From assembly GCF_006440735.1 (NCBI RefSeq), contig NZ_VFUA01000001.1:1-64000 (forward strand): a stretch of 64,000 bases of DNA. The letters are read 5' to 3'. Position numbers and translations under genes: made by a program. The notes below the pieces were generated by a model. That model saw only the letters and a list, made by a program, of their open reading frames with translations, ran no database searches and was not told the origin of the DNA. The DNA comes from Mesorhizobium sp. B2-7-1 (GTDB lineage: Bacteria; Pseudomonadota; Alphaproteobacteria; Rhizobiales; Rhizobiaceae). Below are positions 19,069 through 27,464 of this stretch, one piece after another. Within the stretch, counting starts at the first letter, position 1. Each line of letters starts with the position of its first letter.

Positions 19069-19350
19069 TCAGCCGAACGCAGAGCGCAGCATCGACACCG
19101 GGTCGCCGATGAAGCCCAACGCATGCAGGATCATCGCTATCGCGAAGGCGACGATCAGGATCCGGCTGGCGATGGCGAAGGCAAAGCCCAGCGGGTTGCT
19201 GCCGATCTCGAAACGATAGATGTCGTCATAGGCCACGCCCGAGGACACCGACCTGTATATGCCCCAGACCGCTGCCAGTGCCAGAAGGCCGAAGACCGTT
19301 GCGGTGAACCATTGCGGCATGAGCGACATCCAGTTGGATGGCGGCACCAT
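19069..19350 (-). CDS. Small membrane protein, unknown function
   Basis: A 93-residue protein with two hydrophobic segments: residues about 14-33 (FTATVFGLLALAAVWGIY) and 57-78 (FAIASRILIVAFAIAMILHA). No family recognised. It lies tail-to-tail with the hydrolase gene, with two bases between the stops, and 12 bases after the stop of the NIPSNAP gene on the same strand order, so it may be the first gene's neighbour in a small transcript. The start at 19350 is preceded by GGG; internal ATGs are possible. Confidence 0.55.
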   Translation of the reverse strand: MVPPSNWMSLMPQWFTATVFGLLALAAVWGIYRSVSSGVAYDDIYRFEIGSNPLGFAFAIASRILIVAFAIAMILHALGFIGDPVSMLRSAFG

Positions 19351-19362
19351 AGGCCCTGTCGA

Positions 19363-20097
19363 TTAAGCAATCGCTGATGTGCCGAGCAGCGAACGCGCGG
19401 TCGGCGAGAGCCGCAGCACTTCTGTCGGCCGCGCCAGTTCCGCAGATCGCTGGAAAGCCCGCAGGGCAGGCGAGGCGGCAAGGGGTGCCCGGCTCAAGGC
19501 ATGGCCATCCTCGTTGTCGAAGCCGATGGCGGACAGGAAGACGTTCTCGCCTGTCCGCACCGGCAGGCGCGGAAAAGTGTTTTCGGCGCTCTCCGTCATG
19601 AATGCTCCCAGCAGGCGAGCGCCGTTCGCTGCAAGCTGCGGAACCGCTTCTGTTCGAAAGCGCTCGGTGAAGCCCGCTTCCTTGCCTGGCTGCAAATGAT
19701 GAATCGAAATCTCAACAATGCCGCCTAAAGCACTTTCAGAATTTTGTTTTCCGGCTTCGGCGCAGGCTGGCCTTTGCCGTCTCGACAAGTCGAAACCCGC
19801 GCTCGGCCATGCCGGTTTCAGAAGCAACACATTGTCGGAATCGATCATCGTCGCATTAGCGGCGTCGCGATGTTCGGCCCAGACCGGCCCGCCATAGAAG
19901 GCGGTCAGTGCATTTCTCCGCGCCTCCATGTCCTCGAAGCCGCGCAGCCAAACGAACATGTCGGGGCGGTCGAGGTCGCGGAACTGGCCGATGACCGTCA
20001 TGCCGGTCGCCTCCTGCGTTTCGACGAACTCGCGGTCGAAGAGGGCAATCAGCGTTTCGCGTTGTCCGGACTTCAGCGTGTATTGCCGCAGCTCCAC
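19363..20097 (-). CDS. NIPSNAP family protein
   Basis: A 244-residue protein with two ferredoxin-like NIPSNAP/EthD-type repeats: VELRQYTLKSGQRETLIALF in the first half and VEISIHHLQPGKEAGFTERF in the second. The first half carries DMFVWLRGFEDMEARRNAL, typical of the family. The open frame extends to 20196, but that part covers a double operator (20144-20190), so I start at the GTG at 20097 just before the first domain; no clear ribosome-binding site was seen. It is divergent from a TetR gene that probably represses it. Function unknown. Confidence 0.75.
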   Translation of the reverse strand: MELRQYTLKSGQRETLIALFDREFVETQEATGMTVIGQFRDLDRPDMFVWLRGFEDMEARRNALTAFYGGPVWAEHRDAANATMIDSDNVLLLKPAWPSAGFDLSRRQRPACAEAGKQNSESALGGIVEISIHHLQPGKEAGFTERFRTEAVPQLAANGARLLGAFMTESAENTFPRLPVRTGENVFLSAIGFDNEDGHALSRAPLAASPALRAFQRSAELARPTEVLRLSPTARSLLGTSAIA

Positions 20098-20143
20098 GAC
20101 AGGCGAGGCAAGGCGAGAGGGTCGGTTAATGGTTGGAATCTCG

Positions 20144-20190
20144 AAACAGGGTGATTGTCCTGTTTTATAAACAGACCGGTTGTCCTGTTT
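20144..20190. promoter_or_regulatory. Tandem operator for the TetR regulator at 20349
   Basis: Two 22-bp inverted repeats lie 25 bases apart: AAACAGG-N8-CCTGTTT (20144-20165) and AAACAGA-N8-CCTGTTT (20169-20190). The second has the centre AGACCGGTTG, close to the AGACCGGTCT-type operators of LmrA/YxaF-like TetR repressors. They lie between the NIPSNAP gene and the TetR gene. Confidence 0.65.
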
Positions 20191-20217
20191 TGTCAATCTG
20201 CTATCGTGCTTTCACCT

Positions 20218-20348
20218 TCTTGTGGGAGAAGGTGGCTCGGCGCGCAGCGTCGAGACGGATGAGGGTATTCCAGCGGAGTGAGACGCTGGCGTTCCCTCGA
20301 GCACCCTTCATCCGCCTTCACTTCGTTCGGGCAAGGGGAGAAGGGGAG
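20218..20348. repeat. Intergenic repeat, type B, carrying the tetR ribosome-binding site
   Basis: An imperfect palindrome with GTGGGAGAAGGTGGCTCGG and ACGGATGAGGG on the left and CACCCTTCATCCGCC with GCAAGGGGAGAAGGGGAG on the right. This is a common intergenic repeat of rhizobia. The element separates the operator from the tetR start, and its right end supplies the AAGGGGAG ribosome-binding site. Confidence 0.6.
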
Positions 20349-21005
20349 ATGGCGATGCGCAAGAAGCGCACCAATGACCCGGAAGGCATGCGCCGGCGCG
20401 TGCTCGATGTGGCGGATGACTCCTTCCAGGCGCGCGGCTATCACGCTTCGAGCCTGGGTGATCTGATGGCGGCGGCCGGTGTCACCGGCGGCGCGCTGCA
20501 CCACCATTTCCCAACCAAGAAGGCGTTGGCGCTGGCCGTGATCGAGGAGCGGGTCGCGGCCGCGGTTCGGGAAACCTGGATCGACCCCGTGCTGGCGGCG
20601 CCCTCGGCTCGCGAAGGCGTGCGGGTCGTGTTCGAGGCGGTGGCGGCGGAGCTTGAGCGCCAAGGCTATGTGCGCGGCTGCCCGCTCAACAACCTCGCGC
20701 ATGAATTGTCGCTGGCCGACGATGAATTTCGCTCGGCACTGGCCAGGATCTTTGCCAATTGGCGGCAGGCGATCGCCGACAAGATGCGGGCCGACCAACC
20801 GGACGGCGGGGCCGATCCGGAGCGTTTTGCAGCGCTGGTCGTGGCGGCCTATTCCGGCGCCATGTCGATGGCCAAGACTGCGCAGGACGCCGGGGTTTTG
20901 CGGGCGTGCCTGAGGGGGTTGGAAAGTTTCGAACCGTCGCCATCGCAGGGCAGGTTGACCGCAAAGCGGCGTCGCCGCGTGTTGTCACGGGCGAAGATCG
21001 GATAG
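20349..21005 (+). CDS. TetR-family regulator (LmrA/YxaF-like)
   Basis: A 218-residue regulator. HTH residues about 15-60: MRRRVLDVADDSFQARGYHA, then LGDLMAAAGVTGGALHHHFP. The mid-protein RGCPLNNLAHELS recalls the LmrA/YxaF/TetR_C-type ligand domain with a conserved GCP. Start at 20349, or 20355, which has the better distance to GGGGAG. The C-terminus is basic (LTAKRRRRVLSRAKIG) and looks like an added tail. It probably represses the divergent NIPSNAP gene through the tandem sites at 20144-20190. Confidence 0.85.
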   Translation: MAMRKKRTNDPEGMRRRVLDVADDSFQARGYHASSLGDLMAAAGVTGGALHHHFPTKKALALAVIEERVAAAVRETWIDPVLAAPSAREGVRVVFEAVAAELERQGYVRGCPLNNLAHELSLADDEFRSALARIFANWRQAIADKMRADQPDGGADPERFAALVVAAYSGAMSMAKTAQDAGVLRACLRGLESFEPSPSQGRLTAKRRRRVLSRAKIG

Positions 21006-21028
21006 TGCCGGCGGGCGACAATTACGCC

Positions 21029-21616
21029 TCACTCCTTCAGCGGCTTGATCGTCTCGAACCCAACTTCGCTTTGCGCGCTCGTCCCTTCGTCGTACCGCCG
21101 CGCCAGCACCGCCTGCAGGTCCGGCGAATAGAGCGCGGTGAAGGTGTCGATGACGTTGCCCGTATCGCCGGTGATCGTTTCGCTGACCACGAGCACGTTG
21201 TATTTGCAGTCGCCAAGCTTGTAGCTGTCCTTGCCCTTGACGATCAAAGCCAGTGTCTCGGTGCCCTTTGGCGCCTTCTTCGAAGATAGCCGAACGAATT
21301 CGGTCTTGCTCTTGGCGCCTGCTTTCAGCGGGAACAGCTTCTTCAGGTCGCCGAGCGGGATCATCGATAGCCGTCCGGTGTCGCTGTCGCGGAACACCTC
21401 GATCAGCCCGGCATAGAAATACTGCGTCTGCGGCGAGTCCGACTCGTATTTGTTGGCGACCGCGACCATGCCGCCGGGCCCCGGCCGGAACTCGCTGCTT
21501 ATGCCGGCCTTTTCCAGCACGAAGCCGGCCTTGGCGGTTTCGGCGTCCACGCAATCCGCGGCCTGCGCGGCTCCGGCGAGCATGGCGAACGTCATGCCGG
21601 TTGTGAGGGTTTTCAT
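21029..21616 (-). CDS. Exported protein of unknown function
   Basis: A 195-residue protein with a signal peptide (MKTLTTGMTFAMLAGAAQAA, cleavage near residue 19) and two Cys in the mature part (DCVDAET and LGDCKYN) that could form a disulfide. The start at 21616 has a good GAGGAAGG site. I do not recognise a family. Text such as DTGRLSMIPLGDLKKLFPL suggests a beta-rich periplasmic protein. Monocistronic and divergent from the Tat-exported phosphoesterase. Confidence 0.7.
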   Translation of the reverse strand: MKTLTTGMTFAMLAGAAQAADCVDAETAKAGFVLEKAGISSEFRPGPGGMVAVANKYESDSPQTQYFYAGLIEVFRDSDTGRLSMIPLGDLKKLFPLKAGAKSKTEFVRLSSKKAPKGTETLALIVKGKDSYKLGDCKYNVLVVSETITGDTGNVIDTFTALYSPDLQAVLARRYDEGTSAQSEVGFETIKPLKE

Positions 21617-21746
21617 GCCTTCCTCCCCTGGATGCATGTGCCAAAGCAATGACAGACCTCCGCCTTGCTGTCGACCAGGCGCTATTCACGATTGCACCGC
21701 GCGTGAAACGCCTTCGCGGCATTGAACTGGACGAGGCGGTTCGAGG

Positions 21747-22895
21747 ATGTTTAATCGGGTGACGATGAATCGCTCTTTGCCAGCAACCGTTTCGCGCCGC
21801 ACCTTCATCGCCCGGATGGGAGGCCTCGCTGCGGCCGGCGCCTTTCCGCGCATGGCCTTCGGCCAGACCGGGAAGCGCATCCAGCCGATCGACGCCACCT
21901 TCCTCTTCATCGCTGATATCCATGCCTGCCGCATGGCGAGCGGGCTCAGTCCCAGCTGCCTGCAGGAAGGCAAGACCGATGCAGCACTTCTGCGCAATGT
22001 CGCGGCCTTGAACGCGATTGCCGACAAGCAGTGGCCGGCCGAGATCAACGGCGTTGCCACCGGCCTGCATTCGGCCGGCACTCGTATCGGCACGCCGCTC
22101 GGCCTGGTCACCGGCGGCGACATCACCGACGATGGCGGCGGCCAGGTCACCGAGCCCAGCGAAGGCACGCAGCTTCTGCAGTTCTCGCAGCGCTATCAGG
22201 AAGGCGTCGGGCCCGACCGCGTCCACATCCCGGTCTATGTCGGGCTCGGCAATCACGATCTCGACCAGAATGGCTCGCCGCCGCATGTCGACTGGTATCG
22301 CCGCGAATTGCGCGACTATGTCGAGGTCAACCACCGCCCCGGCGTGTTCTTCAAGCCGCCGGTGCCGGCGACCGAATACGACGTCGACACCGACTGCTAT
22401 TCCTGGGATTGGGGCGGCCTGCATCTTATCCAGACGCACCGCTTCGCCGGCGACACCGGCCATGGCGCGCCGAGCAGCCTGCCCTGGCTGAAGCAGGATC
22501 TCGCCACCTATGCCGGCGACGGCCGGCCAGTGATCCTGTTCCAGCATTATGGCTGGGACACTTTCTCGACCGAGCGCTGGGATCCGGCGAAGCGCACCTA
22601 TGACGACGATGGCGCCGGCCGCCCGCATTGGTGGAGTGAAGCCGACCGCCAGGCGCTCCTGGCCGCGATCAAGGGCTACAATGTGATCGCCGTTTTCCAT
22701 GGCCACCAGCACGAAGTGCCGATGATCTACCAGCGCGACGGGCTCGATATCGTCAAGCCGAAGGCGGCCTATATGGGCGGCTTCGCGCTGGCGCGGGTGA
22801 CGGCCGACAACATGGATGTGGTGCTGGGCGAAGCGGTCGGCGATCACGGCGAGATCGTCTTCACCAACGCCTTGGCCAAGCAATTCCAGACATGA
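21747..22895 (+). CDS. Tat-exported metallophosphoesterase
   Basis: A 382-residue calcineurin-like phosphoesterase. A twin-arginine signal SRRTFIARMGGLAAAGAF occupies about residues 17-34, so the folded, metal-loaded enzyme should go to the periplasm. Metal motifs appear in order: FIADIHACR, GGDITDDGGG, GLGNHDLDQNG, LFQHYGWD and FHGHQHEVP. The gap between the first and second motif is longer than in minimal enzymes. The ATG at 21747 or 21765 could be used. Substrate unknown; phosphodiesters or nucleotides are typical. Confidence 0.88.
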   Translation: MFNRVTMNRSLPATVSRRTFIARMGGLAAAGAFPRMAFGQTGKRIQPIDATFLFIADIHACRMASGLSPSCLQEGKTDAALLRNVAALNAIADKQWPAEINGVATGLHSAGTRIGTPLGLVTGGDITDDGGGQVTEPSEGTQLLQFSQRYQEGVGPDRVHIPVYVGLGNHDLDQNGSPPHVDWYRRELRDYVEVNHRPGVFFKPPVPATEYDVDTDCYSWDWGGLHLIQTHRFAGDTGHGAPSSLPWLKQDLATYAGDGRPVILFQHYGWDTFSTERWDPAKRTYDDDGAGRPHWWSEADRQALLAAIKGYNVIAVFHGHQHEVPMIYQRDGLDIVKPKAAYMGGFALARVTADNMDVVLGEAVGDHGEIVFTNALAKQFQT

Positions 22896-22897
22896 AA

Positions 22898-22917
22898 AGG
22901 CCGCCTTGCGGCGGCCT
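22898..22917 (-). terminator. Terminator after the CsbD gene
   Basis: AGGCCGCC (22898-22905) pairs with GGCGGCCT (22910-22917) around TTGC; on the minus strand the stem is followed by TTTTCATG. It serves the csbD-like gene and overlaps the 3' end region of the phosphoesterase gene, whose plus-strand side lacks a T-run. Confidence 0.7.
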
Positions 22918-22937
22918 CCGCAGTCCGGTCGTCGAGG

Positions 22938-23117
22938 TCAGAACGCCTTCTTGACCTTGTCCTTCACGTCGCCATAGGCCTTCTGCACCTTGCCGGCGAG
23001 CTTGTCGGCGGTGCCTTCGACCTGGGTCCGCCGGTTGCCGGTGGCCTTGCCGGCCGCCTGTTTGACCGAACCCTTCATTTGTTTGGCAATACCGGCGACC
23101 TGATCCCTGTTCACCAT
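22938..23117 (-). CDS. CsbD family stress-response protein
   Basis: A 59-residue hydrophilic protein rich in Lys and Ala: MVNRDQVAGIAKQMKGSVKQ, then VEGTADKLAGKVQKAYGD, the CsbD repeat pattern. Members are induced by general stress in bacteria; the molecular role is unknown. I placed the start at 23117, where AGGAG precedes the ATG; the longer frame to 23165 lacks similarity. A terminator follows. Confidence 0.85.
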   Translation of the reverse strand: MVNRDQVAGIAKQMKGSVKQAAGKATGNRRTQVEGTADKLAGKVQKAYGDVKDKVKKAF

Positions 23118-23302
23118 GCGCGCATCTCCTGGGCCTGGATAGGAAGCTGGATACGGGAACCGCATCCGGGTCTGACAACGTGCTGGAGCGGTTTGGGTTC
23201 CAGGCCAAGGCGATCTCCTTCGCGGTGCGGTTGCATCGGATAAGGCAATCCGGTTAGGGTTCGCCCCGGCTGCGCGAGAGGGTAGCCTTGGGGGAAGCGG
23301 GT

Positions 23303-24739
23303 TTGCGTCTTCGTGTGGTCTTTGTCGCAGTTCTGATGGCGGTGGCCGGCTGCGTCGCCGACGATGTCGGGCCGATCAACCATCTGACCCCGCAAGCCGG
23401 CCACCCGTCGCTCACCTACATCCCCGATACCGCCGATGACGGTTCGACCGTCGTCGGGCTGGCGTTCTCGGGCGGCGGCACGCGGGCCGCCGCTTTCTCC
23501 TATGGCGTGTTGCGGGCGCTCGACGATATCGTCATCGACGAACAACCGAAGCGCCGCACGCTGGTCGACGACATCAGGATGATTTCGGGCGCCTCGGGAG
23601 GCGCCGTCGCCGCCGCCTATTTCGGCTACAAGGGCAGGGATGGCTACCTGGACTTCCGCGAGCGCTTCCTGACCCAGAATGCCGAGGCCGACCTCAGGAC
23701 ATCGTTCTCGCCGGTCAACTTCGTCCGCGCCTACTATGGCGGGGTCAACGACCGCAGCGGCTTCGCCAGATGGCTGAACGACCATCTCTTCGACGGCGCT
23801 ACATTCAAAGCGTTGCACAGGCCGAACGGGCCGATCGTCTGGATCAACGCCTCCGACATCTACAATCGTACGCCGTTCCTCTTCACCTACGACACCTTCG
23901 CCGCCCTGTGCAGCGATCTCGACAAGGTGCGGCTTGCCGATGGCGTGGCCGCGTCCGCCGCCGTGCCGGTCGTCTTCGCGCCGATCGTGGTCGCGGCGAC
24001 CAGCCCGGAGTGCGGCTACCGCAGGCCTGACTGGCTGAGCCAGGCCTTGGCCGACCACAATGCGTCGCTGCGCCTCAGGGCCTATGCCGGCGCGCTCGAT
24101 TCCTACCAGAACGCCGGTCCGCAGACCTATGTGAAGCTGCTGGACGGCGGGCTGACCGACAATATCGGCGTCACCGGTTTCACGCTCGAACGCTCGGCCG
24201 CCGGCACGCCCTATGGACCGCTGTCGCCCTCGGCGGCGGTGCGCCTGAACACGCTGATCTTCATCGTCGTCGACGCCGGCAGCGGCTCGAACAAGGCCTG
24301 GACGAAGTCGCTGCACGGGCCGAAGGCCAGCGAGCTGTTCAACGTCGTCACCAGCACCACGCTCGCTGCCTCGGTGCGCGACGAGTTCGACGCGCTGACG
24401 CTCGCCGTCTCGCAATGGAAAGGCGAGCTGGTGCGCTTTCGCTGCGGCCTGCCGGCCTCCACCGTTTCCGCCTATCGCGGCTCGGCTGCCGGCTGGAACT
24501 GCCGCGACGTCCGCCTGGTCGTCCAGCACCTTTCCTTCGCCGATGTCGATCCGGCGATGCAGGCGAAGCTGAACGACATTCCGACCAGGCTGCGGCTGCC
24601 GGTCGACCAGGTCGACCTCGCGATCGAGGCAGGCCGCAAGACGATCGAGGTCAACCCCGACATAAAGGCAGCGGTCACCGCGATCCAGGCCCGCGCCGGC
24701 GTCAGGCCGGCGGCGATCACGACGGCCGAAGCGGATTGA
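23303..24739 (+). CDS. Patatin-like phospholipase, lipoprotein
   Basis: A 478-residue predicted lipoprotein: a hydrophobic segment ending VAGC forms a lipobox about 17 residues from the start. The patatin domain shows the oxyanion loop GLAFSGGGTRAAAFSYG, the nucleophile GASGG, and the Asp of the dyad in LLDGGLTDNIG. It should hydrolyse phospholipids or other esters at the cell envelope. I chose the TTG at 23303, about 6 bases after GGGGAAG; an in-frame TTG lies at 23288. The gene is followed by a GST gene 19 bases later. Confidence 0.85.
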   Translation: MRLRVVFVAVLMAVAGCVADDVGPINHLTPQAGHPSLTYIPDTADDGSTVVGLAFSGGGTRAAAFSYGVLRALDDIVIDEQPKRRTLVDDIRMISGASGGAVAAAYFGYKGRDGYLDFRERFLTQNAEADLRTSFSPVNFVRAYYGGVNDRSGFARWLNDHLFDGATFKALHRPNGPIVWINASDIYNRTPFLFTYDTFAALCSDLDKVRLADGVAASAAVPVVFAPIVVAATSPECGYRRPDWLSQALADHNASLRLRAYAGALDSYQNAGPQTYVKLLDGGLTDNIGVTGFTLERSAAGTPYGPLSPSAAVRLNTLIFIVVDAGSGSNKAWTKSLHGPKASELFNVVTSTTLAASVRDEFDALTLAVSQWKGELVRFRCGLPASTVSAYRGSAAGWNCRDVRLVVQHLSFADVDPAMQAKLNDIPTRLRLPVDQVDLAIEAGRKTIEVNPDIKAAVTAIQARAGVRPAAITTAEAD

Positions 24740-24758
24740 AATCATCAGGAGACGGGTC

Positions 24759-25418
24759 TTGGCGGAATTCACCCTTTGTATCGGCAACAAGTGCTTTTCT
24801 TCCTGGTCGCTCCGGCCATGGGTGGCGATGAAGCACCTGGAGATCCCTTTCGAGGAAGGCTTCGTGCGGCTGCGCACGCCGGAGACGGCGGCCAACCTTG
24901 CCAAGATGTCGCCGACCGGCCTGGTCCCGGTGTTGACCCATAAGGGCAGGATCGTCTGGGAAACGCTGGCCATCCTTGAATATCTTGCCGACCTCTACCC
25001 TGAGAAGAAGCTCTGGCCGCAAGACCTCGGCGCCCGTCAACTGGCGCGTTCGGTGGCGACCGAGATGCACTCCGGCTTCCGCGAGCTGCGCTACGGTTGG
25101 CCGATGAACCTGCGCCGGCCGAAATCCCACAAGCCGCTCGATGTCGAGGGTGAGGCGCAGCGGGCCCGGATCGAAGCAATCTGGCGTCAGTGCCGCGAAC
25201 AATATGGCCAGGGCGGCTCGTTCCTGTTCGGCCATTTCACCGCGGCCGATGCCATGTATGCGCCTGTGGTGACGCGCTTCGATACCTATGGCGGTGAGCT
25301 GGCGCCCGTCACCCGCGCCTATGTCGACGCGGTGCTGGCGACGCCCGCGATGCGGCACTGGTATGCGGAAGCCGCCAGGGAGCCCTGGCCGGAACCCGGG
25401 CCGCACGAGCAGGATTGA
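24759..25418 (+). CDS. Glutathione S-transferase
   Basis: A 219-residue cytosolic GST. The N-terminal thioredoxin-like domain has FTLCIGNKCFSSWSLRPW with a Ser in the catalytic position, GLVPVL with the cis-Pro, and ETLAILEYLADLYP as the glutathione-binding stretch. The helical C-terminal domain has the N-capping box FSAAD-like FTAADAMYAPV. It starts at a TTG after CAGGAGACGG and closely follows the patatin gene. Substrate unknown. Confidence 0.88.
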   Translation: MAEFTLCIGNKCFSSWSLRPWVAMKHLEIPFEEGFVRLRTPETAANLAKMSPTGLVPVLTHKGRIVWETLAILEYLADLYPEKKLWPQDLGARQLARSVATEMHSGFRELRYGWPMNLRRPKSHKPLDVEGEAQRARIEAIWRQCREQYGQGGSFLFGHFTAADAMYAPVVTRFDTYGGELAPVTRAYVDAVLATPAMRHWYAEAAREPWPEPGPHEQD

Positions 25419-25521
25419 ACCCGGGCCGTCCGCAAATTGCGTCAACTGCTCTGATGGGGGACTTCAAGCCCTGGCGGCGCGGCCTATGTGAAGGAGCGGG
25501 GCGGGTTCCTGGAGATTCCTC

Positions 25522-26277
25522 ATGACAACTGCAAATTCACCACTCACGGGCAAGGTCGCGCTTGTCACCGGCGCTTCATCCGGCATCGGTGAGGCCACCG
25601 CCGTGGCCCTTGCCGCGGCCGGCGCGAAAGTCGGGGTCGCCGCCCGTCGTGCCGATCGCCTTGAAGCGCTGGTTGCGCGCATCGGAAAGGCGGGCGGTAA
25701 GGCACTCGCCATCGAGGCCGACATCGCCAAGGCCGGCGACATCACCGCGATGGTCGACAAGGTCGTATCCGAATGGGGACGTCTCGACATCCTTGTCAAC
25801 AATGCCGGCGTCATGCTGCTCGCCCCCGCGGCCGAAGCCGATCTCGACGACTGGCGGCAGATGATCGAGCTCAACCTGATCGGGCTGATGGCGACGACCA
25901 AGGCGGCGCTGCCGCACTTGAAGACTTCGAAGGGTCATATCGTCAACGTCTCCTCGGTGGCCGGCCGCGTCGCCAACCCCGGCGCGACAGGTTACGCGGC
26001 GACCAAGTTCGGCGTGGTGGCTTTTTCGGAATCGCTACGTCGCGAGGTCTATGCCGACAAGGTGCGCGTCACCGTCATCGAGCCGGGCCTTGTGCGTACC
26101 GAACTCGGCGATCACATCACCAACGCGCAATCCAAGGCCGGGCTCGAACACCGTCTTGCCACGATGGAAGCATTGACCGCCGAGGACATCGCGAACGCCA
26201 TCTTCTATGCCGTCAGCCAGCCGCCAAGGGTCAACGTCAACGAGATACTTATCCGTCCGACCGATCAGGAACGCTGA
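25522..26277 (+). CDS. SDR family NADP-type oxidoreductase
   Basis: A 251-residue classical SDR. TGASSGIGEATAVAL near residues 15-30 binds the cofactor; NNAGVML, then the Ser in NVSSVAG and YAATK near residue 157 complete the active site. AARRADRLEAL after beta-2 suggests NADP preference. It resembles the YdfG/serine-dehydrogenase-like branch (FSESLRREV, VTVIEPGLVRTEL). Monocistronic; a strong terminator follows at 26288-26321. Confidence 0.9.
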   Translation: MTTANSPLTGKVALVTGASSGIGEATAVALAAAGAKVGVAARRADRLEALVARIGKAGGKALAIEADIAKAGDITAMVDKVVSEWGRLDILVNNAGVMLLAPAAEADLDDWRQMIELNLIGLMATTKAALPHLKTSKGHIVNVSSVAGRVANPGATGYAATKFGVVAFSESLRREVYADKVRVTVIEPGLVRTELGDHITNAQSKAGLEHRLATMEALTAEDIANAIFYAVSQPPRVNVNEILIRPTDQER

Positions 26278-26287
26278 ACAATAGAAA

Positions 26288-26321
26288 ACGCCTCTCGCGC
26301 TTTTTATGGCGCGGGAGGCGT
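26288..26321 (+). terminator. Terminator after the SDR gene
   Basis: ACGCCTCTCGCGC (26288-26300) pairs with GCGCGGGAGGCGT (26309-26321) with one G-T pair, around a T-rich loop, followed by CTTTG. It lies 10 bases after the SDR stop. Confidence 0.75.
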
Positions 26322-26517
26322 CTTTGCCGTCAACCGTTCTCGATTGCTCATGAACTGCCGACGACAGGGATAAAACCGGCAGCCGGCGAAAGAGTTCCCG
26401 GCAAGGCGCAAAAAAATCGTGCCGTCAATTATGTTGGTAGGATCGGCAGTTCGATGAATTGCCATATTGCTTTGTGCTCGCTCATGGCTGAAGACCGGCG
26501 CGAGCGGGAGAATGACG

Positions 26518-26925
26518 ATGGCCACCAAACGCGTGCCTTCAATCCAGATAGCCAGCAATGCCACCATCGCCGATCTTGTCGGTGGCCTGGACAAGCCGGT
26601 CGAATATGTCAGGCGCGTGCTTGAAAGGCTTGAGCGATGCAAGCGCGCCTTTGGCAATGCGCAGGTGCGGATCGCCGTGCTCAGTCGCTCCGAATGTCCG
26701 AACTATCTGATCGAATACGTCCGGGAGGACCCCAAGACGCTTCAGCGGACAACCCATCAGGACGCGGCCTATAGCGGCAGCACCCATCGTGAGCTTGGAA
26801 CGCATCACATAGACGCAGCCGGGATGTGGTCGCCGGAAGAAATGAACATCACGGCGGTCTCGGCGCTGATCGGCCGCTTGCGTAACCCGAATGCGCCATC
26901 ATCGCGCTTTTCCGACGAGGACTGA
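26518..26925 (+). CDS. Conserved-looking protein of unknown function
   Basis: A 135-residue soluble protein starting MATKRVPSIQIASNATIADL. I recognise no domain. The start at 26518 has GCGGGAG at 8 bases; a second ATG at 26512 is too close to it. The middle has one Cys pair-like feature (C at ERCKRAF and SECPNY). It is followed after 3 bases by a 50-residue basic peptide gene and then, after 5 bases, by a YkgJ-type gene, so the three form a small operon. Codon use looks like that of the neighbours. Confidence 0.6.
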   Translation: MATKRVPSIQIASNATIADLVGGLDKPVEYVRRVLERLERCKRAFGNAQVRIAVLSRSECPNYLIEYVREDPKTLQRTTHQDAAYSGSTHRELGTHHIDAAGMWSPEEMNITAVSALIGRLRNPNAPSSRFSDED

Positions 26926-26928
26926 TAC

Positions 26929-27081
26929 ATGGCCATAAAATTCGCCCCCAAGGACCAGCCCGCAGGGTCGCCCGCTGCTGCGAAACCAGCCAAGCCTCCG
27001 CAGAAGGCGCCTGTCGAGGTTGCGACCGATCTGTTCAAGACGCCGGCCGAAGCACCGACGCGCAAGACCAAGAAGAAGTAG
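26929..27081 (+). CDS. Small basic Pro/Ala/Lys-rich protein
   Basis: A 50-residue reading frame that begins 3 bases after the stop of the previous gene and ends 5 bases before the next start. It reads MAIKFAPKDQPAGS, then Pro/Ala/Lys repeats, and ends RKTKKK. The upstream GACGAGGACTG offers a possible ribosome-binding site inside the previous gene. The peptide is probably disordered and binds nucleic acid or acidic partners, if it is made. No family recognised. Confidence 0.5.
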   Translation: MAIKFAPKDQPAGSPAAAKPAKPPQKAPVEVATDLFKTPAEAPTRKTKKK

Positions 27082-27086
27082 TAGCC

Positions 27087-27464
27087 TTGCCGCAAGACCT
27101 CGGTCGCACCACCTCCGGCCCTGCGCTGCTTGACCCGGCCGCTCAAGCCGGTTCGTCTCCGGATGTTGACCCTGCCGTCTTCGATTGCCAGAGCTGCGGC
27201 GCTTGTTGTGCTTATGCGGCGGATTGGCCGCGCTTTTCGACCGAGGACGACGCCGAGCTCGAGCGTATCCCCGAAGCGCTGGTCGCCGCCGACCTGTCCG
27301 GCATTCGCTTCGAAAACGGCCGCTGCGCCGCGCTTCGCGGCGAAGTCGGCAAAGCGACTGCTTGCGGCATCTACGACGCGCGCCCGCATGTCTGCCACGC
27401 CTGCATGCCGGGCGACCCCGAGTGCCTGATGGCAAGGGCGGCGCACGGGCTGGCGGTGCGCTAG
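27087..27464 (+). CDS. YkgJ family cysteine cluster protein
   Basis: A 125-residue protein with the UPF0153/YkgJ cysteine pattern: CQSCGACC near residue 34, then CAALRG, CGIYDARPHVCHAC and CL. These ligands bind zinc or an iron-sulfur cluster. The start is a TTG at 27087. It is the last of three tightly spaced small genes. The role of the family is unknown. Confidence 0.8.
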   Translation: MPQDLGRTTSGPALLDPAAQAGSSPDVDPAVFDCQSCGACCAYAADWPRFSTEDDAELERIPEALVAADLSGIRFENGRCAALRGEVGKATACGIYDARPHVCHACMPGDPECLMARAAHGLAVR

